Source of the DNA: an uncultured Blautia sp.
Lineage (GTDB): Bacteria > Bacillota > Clostridia > Lachnospirales > Lachnospiraceae
Length of the DNA stretch: 9,483 bases
Assembly (NCBI RefSeq): GCF_947654165.1
Contig: NZ_CANTKB010000053.1
Span: forward strand, 1 to 9,483
Reading direction: 5' to 3'
A model generated the notes under the pieces. It worked only from the letters and a program-made list of their open reading frames with translations, was not told the origin of the DNA and did not search any database. Position numbers and translations under genes: made by a program. Of the stretch, positions 1 to 5,872 are shown in pieces; the first letter of the stretch is position 1, and the number at the start of each line of letters is the position of its first letter.

Positions 1-1
1 G

Positions 2-37
2 ATGAATAATACGTTGTTTGGACATGACGAGAGTTAA
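2..37 (+). CDS. C-terminal tail of an unidentified upstream gene (partial)
   Basis: Of the three plus-strand frames at the window edge, only this one stays open for more than a few codons; it ends NNTLFGHDES at a TAA (35-37). The stop is followed 22 bases later by a strong terminator hairpin, which is the usual layout at the end of a gene. The visible ATG at position 2 is probably internal, because there is no room to see a ribosome binding site. Eleven residues are too few to name the product. It could also be a chance open stretch. Confidence 0.35.
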   Translation: MNNTLFGHDES

Positions 38-59
38 TTTTACAGGAAGTTAAGATTAA

Positions 60-130
60 AAAGACTTACAATGCGAAGGGAATGAGTTAGTCACTTGCAT
101 CCTTCACATTGTAAGTCTTTCGCACTTTTT
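60..130 (+). terminator. Intrinsic terminator, long stem
   Basis: Arms 60-79 and 101-120 are complementary at 19 of 20 positions (C74 faces A106), with a 21-nt loop. The right arm ends in TTT, followed by CGCAC and a run of six T (125-130). On the minus strand the stem is followed by a T5 stretch, so it may work in both directions and insulate the toxin locus from the upstream gene. The loop is long for a simple terminator. Confidence 0.7.
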
Positions 131-150
131 TCTTTATCTACTTTTAAATA

Positions 151-179
151 TTGCCGCCAGAACAGAAACATGCTATACT
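151..179 (+). promoter_or_regulatory. Sigma-A promoter of the toxin mRNA
   Basis: The -35 box TTGCCG (151-156) and -10 box TATACT (174-179) are separated by exactly 17 bases. TG at 171-172 gives an extended -10 (TGCTATACT). The predicted transcription start is near A186, leaving a leader of about 82 nt before the toxin ATG. A longer reading frame that opens with TTG at 151 would lie on top of these promoter elements and is rejected. Confidence 0.7.
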
Positions 180-224
180 TCCATCATGGAAAACCACAGA
201 GCAAGGCGGCTTACCCTTCTTTTC

Positions 225-260
225 GGAGGGGCTACCCTCCAGACCTGAAGGAAAGGAGGG
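225..260 (+). promoter_or_regulatory. Shine-Dalgarno sequence with a competing masking element
   Basis: The toxin ribosome binding site GGAGGG (255-260) lies 7 bases before the ATG at 268. An identical GGAGGG occurs at 225-230, and CCCTCC at 235-240 can pair with either copy. The upstream pairing makes a 6-bp hairpin with a GCTA loop and leaves the Shine-Dalgarno free; the downstream pairing hides it. This is the layout of a two-state translational switch. The competition is inferred; the repeats are plainly visible. Confidence 0.6.
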
Positions 261-267
261 ACTGCTA

Positions 268-360
268 ATGTACGTTACATATTCGGATTTATTCCAGTTT
301 TGTATCTTCATTATCTGCCTTATTGGATTGTGTTATACAATCTTTAAGAGCAGAAAATAG
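268..360 (+). CDS. Small holin-like type I toxin, 30 residues
   Basis: The product starts MYVTYSDLFQFCIFII and ends CYTIFKSRK. It is a short polar head with a YSDL motif, one hydrophobic helix (about residues 8-25), and a basic tail, typical of the putative holin-like and TxpA/Fst-type membrane toxins of Firmicutes. These insert in the cytoplasmic membrane and depolarise it when over-made. The ATG at 268 is chosen because AAAGGAGGG precedes it at good spacing; a 69-codon reading of the same frame would begin inside the promoter. The stop TAG (358-360) lies inside the terminator hairpin of a convergent antisense RNA. Recognition of the protein family is from memory and moderate; the surrounding RNA layout supports it. 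It could instead be a small membrane peptide with another role. Confidence 0.72.
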   Translation: MYVTYSDLFQFCIFIICLIGLCYTIFKSRK

Positions 361-387
361 CCGCCACTACTGCAATAGTGACGGCTA
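358..387 (-). terminator. Terminator hairpin of the antisense RNA
   Basis: Arms 358-369 and 376-387 form a 12-bp stem with a 6-nt loop. The single irregular position (364 with 381) is C facing A on the plus strand but a G-U pair in minus-strand RNA, so the structure is better formed in the antisense transcript. On the minus strand it is followed by TTTTCTGCTCTT. The toxin stop codon forms the base of the stem. Confidence 0.6.
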
Positions 388-418
388 CAGGTTCTAAATC
401 ATTGTAGTTTTTTCTATT

Positions 419-448
419 CAGGTAAGCCGCTTCTGTGGCTTTCCTTTT
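419..448 (+). terminator. Terminator of the toxin mRNA
   Basis: AAGCCGC (424-430), loop TTCT, GTGGCTT (435-441) form a 7-bp stem with one G-U pair. It can extend through AGG/CCT with one T-T mismatch, and is followed by TTTTAT. The same bases are the 3' arm of the long-range pairing with the mRNA 5' end, so the terminator hairpin and the closed mRNA form are mutually exclusive. Confidence 0.55.
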
Positions 449-456
449 ATATTCTC

Positions 457-485
457 AATATAGCACATCCTTCCAAGCATTTCAA
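457..485 (-). promoter_or_regulatory. Sigma-A promoter of the antisense RNA
   Basis: Read on the minus strand, -35 TTGAAA (485-480) and -10 TATATT (462-457) are separated by 17 bases. TGC just before the -10 makes it an extended -10. The start is expected near 450. It lies in the gap between the end of the fic gene and the toxin locus, facing the toxin promoter. Confidence 0.7.
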
Positions 486-556
486 GTCAATTACAAGAAA
501 AATCCTACCCTTGATGTTTTTTCATAAATCAATACTCCAAATGCCCAGTAAATTTT

Positions 557-1288
557 TTACTTTTCCTCCTGGTGCAGAAAATCAGCAACATGCAACGCAT
601 AGCGTTCCTGTTCTTCTTTTGCAAAATGGTAAAGCCTGCCATATTCCCCGTGGTGCTGTGCAGCATTCAAAAAATGATAGTATTCTATTTTCCTTTCGTT
701 CTCTATAATCAGGGGCATAATGCCATTCCGTAAGCACTCTTTATAAATCAGCATCCTTCCGACACGCCCATTGCCATCCTGGAAAGGATGGATTTTTTCA
801 AAAGCAGCATGGTATTTCATAATCTCTTCTAAATTTTTAGGAGAACCCTCATACTCCTGTATCAGTTCCTGCATTTTTCCCGGGACATCTTTCGGAAGGA
901 CTGTCTCAATATCTGAAACAATGTTTTTCCTGTTTTTATACTCACCTACCGGATAGCCGTTTGCCAAGTCCTCAAAAACACCTGCCTTCAACCTGTAGTG
1001 GTATTGTTTGACCAGGTCCTCTGTCAATGGCTCCTGATAAGTCTGCAACATATAATTAAACATCAGGAAATGCCCTGTCATCTCTTCCACATCCTTCGCA
1101 CGGAAAATCGCATCCTCCCCAAAAATCGTTCCTGTTTCAAAAAGGCTTGCCGTCTGCCGCTCTGTCAGCGTACTGCCCTCAATTTTGTTAGAATTATACG
1201 CCAAATTCCTCTGCGTAAACCCATAGATTCCGCTCCTATCCTGTTTTTCAAATTCAATCTGTAACCTTTTTTTTAACTGCTCTACCAT
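557..1288 (-). CDS. fic: Fic-family AMP-transferase (class II)
   Basis: A 243-residue Fic protein. The family transfers AMP, or sometimes another nucleotide group, from a nucleotide donor to a hydroxyl side chain of a target protein in the cytoplasm. The catalytic loop is HPFQDGNGRVGR (167-178), with the essential His167 and the Asp/Gly/Asn/Arg residues that bind metal and phosphates. The target-docking flap region is around 115-132. Residues 33-38, SNKIEG, match the inhibitory helix motif (S/T)xxxE(G/N) with Glu37; because it lies N-terminal in the same chain, this is a class II Fic that restrains itself and needs no separate antitoxin. Length is short but complete for a stand-alone Fic domain. 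The ATG at 1288 is preceded by AAAGGAAAGGG. It has its own promoter at 1319-1347. The target is unknown. Confidence 0.93.
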   Translation of the reverse strand: MVEQLKKRLQIEFEKQDRSGIYGFTQRNLAYNSNKIEGSTLTERQTASLFETGTIFGEDAIFRAKDVEEMTGHFLMFNYMLQTYQEPLTEDLVKQYHYRLKAGVFEDLANGYPVGEYKNRKNIVSDIETVLPKDVPGKMQELIQEYEGSPKNLEEIMKYHAAFEKIHPFQDGNGRVGRMLIYKECLRNGIMPLIIENERKIEYYHFLNAAQHHGEYGRLYHFAKEEQERYALHVADFLHQEEK

Positions 1289-1318
1289 ACGATCCCTTTC
1301 CTTTAATGAATTTCCTAT

Positions 1319-1347
1319 ATTTTACCACAGTTGTACAGCAACAGCAA
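1319..1347 (-). promoter_or_regulatory. Promoter of the fic gene
   Basis: On the minus strand, -35 TTGCTG (1347-1342) and -10 TAAAAT (1324-1319) are 17 bases apart, with TGG before the -10 (extended -10). It lies about 30 bases upstream of the fic start, in the 150-bp segment between fic and the broken end of the IS3 relic. The run-on reading frame of the transposase relic stops at TAA 1324-1322, on top of the -10 box, which confirms that this part is not transposase. Confidence 0.6.
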
Positions 1348-1438
1348 ACCAGAAATACCCCGTTATCTCCCCAATTCCATACCTATTTTCAATTTTCCTG
1401 CCATCCCCTACTACTTTTACTACTTTGTCCACTTTTCT

Positions 1439-2238
1439 GATATAACGGCTAACACAGGCATAATATGTCCCCTGATCCGAGTTCAGGATAACGGGTTTTG
1501 CCACCTTAAATGCCTTTTTCAATGCATTTATGACCATTCTGGTATCCAGCGTATCATCAACCTCCCAGCCTACAATACAGCGGCTATACCAGTCAATTAC
1601 GGCTGTCAGATACAGGAATCCACGTTTGATGGGGATGTAGGTAATGTCGATTGACCATGCCTGATTCGGACGATCGATAACGGCGTTGCGCAGCAGATAC
1701 AGGCAGACTTTTGCCTGTTGCATACGTTTGGAAAGGTTCATCTTTGGATAGATTGGATCAATCCCCATTTCAGTCATATAGCGGCGTGCTTTTCGGCGAC
1801 CGACTTTATGACCGCGCATTTTCAATTGTGAAGACATCTGACGGGCTCCCCATGCTGGATTATCCGTGTGTAAACGGTCTATGATTGCTTTGCAGTCCAA
1901 TTCATCCTGAGACACGGGTGTTCCGTTGTAATACACGCTGGTACGATTGATATCGAGAAGCGCTGCCCCCATTTTGACAGGGAGTTCCTTAGTCTTCAAA
2001 AGGTTTCGGACTAAATTTACTCTCGTAGTCAGATCCAAGTGTTTCTTCAGATTTTTTTTCAGCCAATCCACCTGCATGGTGAGCTGGCCAACTTTTTTAG
2101 CATATTCCGCTTTTTCCTTGCGCTCTAAGGCAAGCTTCTCTTTCAGATTGTCTTCCCGTGTATCGTCAAAGACAACAGAAGCTTTATCAAGGAATTCCTT
2201 CTTCCAATTGCGGAGAAATTTCTTCTTGTTCGTGACAT
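1439..2238 (-). pseudogene. IS3-family transposase, OrfA-OrfB relic lacking both key regions
   Basis: The minus strand encodes an OrfA C-terminal part (RNWKKEFLDKASVVFDD, then a Lys/Glu-rich coiled coil) fused in frame to OrfB with its HTH_21-like segment and the start of the rve integrase core. The first catalytic Asp (WSIDITYIP) and second (ILNSDQG) are visible. The reading then leaves the family after about CVSRYI, so the third acidic residue and the remaining roughly 100 residues are missing. At the other end an ATG at 2238 with AGAAGGA upstream starts MSRTRRNFSA, a typical OrfA beginning, but the frame shifts at 2209-2215 and the OrfA helix-turn-helix is absent. The frame nominally extends from 2284 to 1322, but its ends are not transposase. 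Eight A (2052-2059) lie at the OrfA/OrfB junction. The element cannot transpose itself. A weak promoter (TATACT 2269-2274) lies upstream. Confidence 0.85.
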
Positions 2239-2409
2239 AATAATGTTCCTTCTTTCTGTAGTATTTACAGTATATCAGATTCATTAAAAAATGTCTCTTG
2301 AAGTGTCTTAAATTACGATACCATTATATTTTTCACATTTTGATTCATAACCCATTCCTATAGATTCCATTTATAACAGTCCGTGCTTGCTCTATTTCTT
2401 ACTATTAAC

Positions 2410-5070
2410 CTATCTTCTGATTTCACTTATTATATTCTCTCTTCCCATTTTCCATGCTGGAATCATTACTGCCACCACTGCAATCACTACATTCAGCACC
2501 ATAATTCCGATCAAAACCAGATTTGGGACATTGGAAGTCAGATGTAAGAATTGAAGCACATGAGCCATATAGTAGTCCATCACTCTTCTTAGAACTAGAT
2601 TGTAAAGTAAGAAGATAAACGCATCCGCCAATAATCCATACAAAATACCTGTCTGCAAAATCATCTTATAAAATCCACTGACTGTGATTCCCGTTGCACG
2701 CATGATACCGTATTCTCTTCTTCTGGCAAGAATCGTATGGTTCATACTATTCACGATATGAAACAGACTTATAATCAGAAGAATCACCGCAATACCGGAA
2801 AAGAATATCTGCTGTTGCTTAAGATAATCTTTCTGTGTTTCGATTGCGGAAGTATAATCCTGCAATACTGCTTTTGGAACATCTCGGATTACCTGTAACA
2901 ACTGATTGCTTACACTCTGGACATCTGTGCCATCAGTTGGCGACGCATTGATAAAACTGTAATCTGTAATTCCAAAGTTTTCTTCCATCTGTTCGCTAGT
3001 CATAATCACAGTCTGAGCATTTTTCCAGACTTCTGTATTCAGAAAATCTTTCTCCTGCGCCAACGGTCTGTTTACGATTGCCGCAATTTCAAACTCTTTC
3101 TCGATATAGTTTTCTTCGCCACTTTGGAATTTTAACAGTTCATCTGTATAGTTCTCTGTCTTTGGTACACGAAGCGTAATCTTATCGCCCGGCTTCTTTC
3201 CGTAAAAATAGTAATTTCCCTGACCATCCATATTCGCCGTCACGATCACTTGATTATTATTTTTTATTGTTTCCGGCTGAATCTCTCCCTCCAGAATAAA
3301 ATCCTGAAGCTGTTCTATCATAGCTTCATCGTAACCATACACATTATATTTGATCCGATAATTCCCATCTTCCTGCTGATTACAGATCCCATCATATCTC
3401 TGGATAAAATACGGCTCCTGATTTTGATATTTGAAATAATCACGCCAATCTTCTTTTGCCAAAAACTCATTTGAGGAAAGCTGCAATTCTCCCATCGTAT
3501 ACTTTGTTGCATATACATTCTCTGTTTCCGGCATGCTTTTAATCTTATCTGCTACCACCTCAGGAATCGTATCCTTCAGCGAATCAGATTTCAAAGAAAT
3601 ACGGTATTCAGAACCAAGTCCGTCATCCGACATCAACGAAAGTTCTGCGTGAACCTTCAAATTTTCTACCATATAAGTCGTACATAAGAAAATACAACCA
3701 CCGATAGACAAGGATAATAAAATTCCAATCACTTTCCGCTTATTGGCAAACATAAATTTCCGTACTACTACATTCGCCATATTTACATTTCGCAGAGCAT
3801 ATATTTTCCTTCTTTTTGTAAAAGAAGTATCTCCGCTCATTACTGCTTTTAGAGAATGCTTCCGAAGTGAACGAACCACGATAAAAGCAACCAGCGCCAA
3901 TGAAATCAGCAGAAATATAAATCCAAATACCATTGCATCCACGGAAACAAAAAACTTTGCAGCATTCGCTCCTTCTGCCAACGTATGATCAGCAACGGAT
4001 AGACCAGTCTCTGCACCGCCAATTCCTTTTCCACCAAATACACCACTAAGCTTTTGATATACAAGGCTTAATATGCCATTTCCTAAGAAACACCCTAACG
4101 GATACCCAATGAAAAATAACATCCACAGTTCCAAAAGTAATGTACCGCCAATCTGTGCTTCACTGATACCTAATGTCTGCAACATTCCGTACTCAGAAGT
4201 TCTCTTCGATACAGAAATGCTAAATACACTATATACTACAAAAAGGCTGAACAGACATAGCAGGAAGATCATCCCGTTATAAGCCAGATTATAGTCACTC
4301 TGCAATTTCAAAACAATATAAGTGAAGTTTCCTTCTTCTTCAAACAGACCAAATTTCACGATTTCAGAAATGCTGCTCGGTGCTTCTCCACCAAGATATT
4401 GTATTACTTCATCATTTCCGACTACTGCTTCAGATGATAATTTATGTTCCTGTAAAAAAGCATCCAACTGTTTATATAACTTCTCATCTTCATTAAATCT
4501 GAGATATAAAAATGTCTGGCTTCCTCGACCTTTAAATGAATCACTTACAAAAACTTCCATTTCACTGGAACTTGCCGCCCATTCGCTTTTCAGAACACCA
4601 GTAACAATATACTCTTTTTCTCCAATGCGAAGGGAATCTCCTAAATTTCCTGAAAATCCGAGATTGCTAAGCACAAATCCATCTGCTGCAATTTCATTCT
4701 CTTTTTCTGGGAATCGTCCCTCTAACAAATCTCTGTGCGCCATCTGGCGATAAGTTTCATCGGCATGGATAAAACAAATCATAAATTCATCTGCCACAAC
4801 GTCACGGATTTCCATTTTTCCGCACTGTTCTAGTGTATATCCTTTCCCCTTCTCACCGCTTTCTGCTGAATTGAAAAGTTCCTTGTCCGTTTCTATATAA
4901 TAATGCCAATCTCCGTAAATGGTTTTGCTGTTTGCCAAATCGCTTTTCTGACTGCTGTAAATCAAGGAAGAAATCCCGGAAAGCAATGACGCTGTTAACA
5001 AAATACTTGCAAAGATTGCCAACGTCTGACTTTTGTAATACCGCATATATTTCCATGCCAACTTTAACAT
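2410..5070 (-). CDS. ABC transporter permease with two FtsX domains
   Basis: An 886-residue membrane protein. Hydrophobic segments at about 16-38, 266-287, 310-335, 378-400, 446-466, 756-776, 805-827 and 850-871 give eight helices in two FtsX-like halves of 1+3. Each half carries a large extracellular domain (about 39-265 and 467-755). The cytoplasmic coupling motif appears twice: SKRTSEYGMLQTLGIS (288-303) and ARRREYGIMRATGIT (782-796). This is the MacB/FtsX mechanotransmission type, which works with an ATPase to move or release peptides at the membrane face rather than import solutes. The start codon overlaps the ATPase stop by 7 bases, with GGTGGTG upstream, so the two are translationally coupled. 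Classic BceB is shorter with one large external domain, so this is a related, larger type. The substrate is unknown; an antimicrobial peptide is a reasonable guess from context. Confidence 0.9.
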   Translation of the reverse strand: MLKLAWKYMRYYKSQTLAIFASILLTASLLSGISSLIYSSQKSDLANSKTIYGDWHYYIETDKELFNSAESGEKGKGYTLEQCGKMEIRDVVADEFMICFIHADETYRQMAHRDLLEGRFPEKENEIAADGFVLSNLGFSGNLGDSLRIGEKEYIVTGVLKSEWAASSSEMEVFVSDSFKGRGSQTFLYLRFNEDEKLYKQLDAFLQEHKLSSEAVVGNDEVIQYLGGEAPSSISEIVKFGLFEEEGNFTYIVLKLQSDYNLAYNGMIFLLCLFSLFVVYSVFSISVSKRTSEYGMLQTLGISEAQIGGTLLLELWMLFFIGYPLGCFLGNGILSLVYQKLSGVFGGKGIGGAETGLSVADHTLAEGANAAKFFVSVDAMVFGFIFLLISLALVAFIVVRSLRKHSLKAVMSGDTSFTKRRKIYALRNVNMANVVVRKFMFANKRKVIGILLSLSIGGCIFLCTTYMVENLKVHAELSLMSDDGLGSEYRISLKSDSLKDTIPEVVADKIKSMPETENVYATKYTMGELQLSSNEFLAKEDWRDYFKYQNQEPYFIQRYDGICNQQEDGNYRIKYNVYGYDEAMIEQLQDFILEGEIQPETIKNNNQVIVTANMDGQGNYYFYGKKPGDKITLRVPKTENYTDELLKFQSGEENYIEKEFEIAAIVNRPLAQEKDFLNTEVWKNAQTVIMTSEQMEENFGITDYSFINASPTDGTDVQSVSNQLLQVIRDVPKAVLQDYTSAIETQKDYLKQQQIFFSGIAVILLIISLFHIVNSMNHTILARRREYGIMRATGITVSGFYKMILQTGILYGLLADAFIFLLYNLVLRRVMDYYMAHVLQFLHLTSNVPNLVLIGIMVLNVVIAVVAVMIPAWKMGRENIISEIRR

Positions 5071-5774
5071 ACGGCATCACCACCTTTTGCCGGAAATCTT
5101 TTCTTTCCCGTGACGATCTGACCATCTTCGATATGAATCACTCTATCGCAAGTCTGTGCAATGGCTTCATTATGCGTTACCATGAGAATCGTCTGATTGT
5201 ACTTACGACAACTCGCTTTTAATAACCCCATAACCTCAATGGTTGTGGCTGAGTCCAAATTACCTGTCGGTTCATCGCAAAGCAGGATACTCGGTTTATT
5301 TGCCAAAGCTCTGGCGATTGCAACCCTTTGCTGCTGACCGCCGGATAATTCGTTTGGATATTTCTTGCGTTTCTCCCAAATACCCAGTTCCCGTAACAAT
5401 TCTTCTATATATTTGCGGTTAATATGTTTTCCACGGTCAAATGTTACCGGTAATGCCACGTTATCATACACATTCAATACAGGCATCAGACTATAATTTT
5501 GGAATACAAATCCGATATTTCTTCTGCGGAAAATCGTCAGCTCTTTTCTTGACAGAGAACCAATCTCTTTATTCTTTATGAAAATCTTTCCACTTGTGGG
5601 ATTATCCAGTCCACCAATTAAATTAAGACAAGTAGATTTTCCTGAACCAGATGTACCTACAATGGCAACAAACTCACCTTCTTCTACTTTTAGATTGATA
5701 TTCCGTAATGCTGTTACCTGATTATCTTTTTCTCCATATATTTTCTCAACATTTTGTAATTCTAAAATACTCAT
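5064..5774 (-). CDS. ABC transporter ATP-binding protein, MacB/LolD type
   Basis: A 236-residue cytoplasmic ATPase that powers the neighbouring permease. Visible motifs in order: Walker A GTSGSGKST (40-48), Q-loop Gln92 in FVFQN, signature LSGGQQQR (143-150), Walker B ILLCDEP with catalytic Glu168, D-loop NLD (172-174), and switch His201 in VTH. The FRRRNIGFVFQNYSLMP stretch is typical of ATPases that pair with FtsX-type permeases (MacB, LolD, BceA). The ATG at 5774 has GAGGAG about nine bases upstream. A 73-base gap separates it from the kinase gene, and a probable regulator-binding dyad lies just beyond that gap. Confidence 0.96.
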   Translation of the reverse strand: MSILELQNVEKIYGEKDNQVTALRNINLKVEEGEFVAIVGTSGSGKSTCLNLIGGLDNPTSGKIFIKNKEIGSLSRKELTIFRRRNIGFVFQNYSLMPVLNVYDNVALPVTFDRGKHINRKYIEELLRELGIWEKRKKYPNELSGGQQQRVAIARALANKPSILLCDEPTGNLDSATTIEVMGLLKASCRKYNQTILMVTHNEAIAQTCDRVIHIEDGQIVTGKKRFPAKGGDAVC

Positions 5775-5805
5775 CCGTCACCACTCCTCTTTTCTTGATA
5801 CATCC

Positions 5806-5872
5806 AGTATAACTGCTGTATCTTGCAATTTCTTTACAAACGGATGATTAGTTCTTACAGTTTTGTAAGAAC
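5806..5872 (-). promoter_or_regulatory. BceR-like operator and candidate promoter of the ABC genes
   Basis: GTTCTTACA (5851-5859), four bases, TGTAAGAAC (5864-5872) form a perfect 9-bp dyad. Its core TTACA-N4-TGTAA equals the consensus I recall for BceR-type regulators (TNACA-N4-TGTAA). A further TGTAA half-site (5838-5834, minus strand) follows 21 bases, about two helical turns, after the dyad's second half. A -10-like TATACT (5811-5806) lies further downstream with no good -35, as expected for an activator-dependent promoter. The dyad spans the last codons of the kinase gene. Confidence 0.55.

Larger units (their letters stand above)
188..444 (+). repeat. Inverted repeat joining the two ends of the toxin mRNA
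   Basis: The left part is 188-200 plus 206-215; the right part is 421-430 plus 432-444. GCGGCTTACC (206-215) is perfectly complementary to 421-430. GGAAAACCACAGA (188-200) pairs with 432-444 at 12 of 13 positions; the exception is A193 facing C439. G205 can wobble with T431. The left arm starts within about two bases of the predicted mRNA start and the right arm contains the predicted mRNA terminator, so the transcript can close end to end. Long 5'-3' pairings of this kind keep type I toxin mRNAs such as hok and aapA1 inactive; applying that here is an inference. Confidence 0.7.
352..450 (-). ncRNA. Antisense RNA antitoxin of the holin-like toxin
   Basis: Transcription is predicted to start near 450 from the minus promoter at 457-485 and to end just past the hairpin at 358-387, giving an RNA of about 100 nt. 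It would be fully complementary to the last codons, stop and 3' region of the toxin mRNA. Its 5' end can fold into a hairpin (about 445-420) with an AGAA loop; the toxin mRNA forms the complementary hairpin with a UUCU loop, a plausible kissing contact. No reading frame with a ribosome binding site is seen in it. The RNA is predicted from sequence signals alone. Confidence 0.65.

Noticed and set aside
69..83. 15-base identity CAATGCGAAGGGAAT also present at 4623-4637
   Set aside because: A single 15-base match between two unrelated contexts (a terminator arm and the permease gene) has roughly a few percent chance in a window of this size, and nothing around it matches.
151..267. Extension of the toxin frame to a 69-codon ORF starting TTG at 151
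   Set aside because: The first codons coincide with the -35 and -10 boxes of the toxin promoter, and the only good ribosome binding site lies before the ATG at 268.
1322..1438. C-terminal run-on of the transposase frame
   Set aside because: The residues do not resemble any IS3 OrfB end; the DNA holds the fic promoter, so this is upstream sequence of fic read by accident.
2285..2409. Search for IS3 terminal inverted repeats and a permease terminator
   Set aside because: AAGACACTTCAAGAGACA on the minus strand might belong to an element end, but no matching partner lies at the broken right end, and no hairpin with a T run follows the permease stop.
3250..4753. Several plus-strand open frames opposite the permease gene
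   Set aside because: They are shadows of the long permease gene, with no ribosome binding sites and no recognisable product features.
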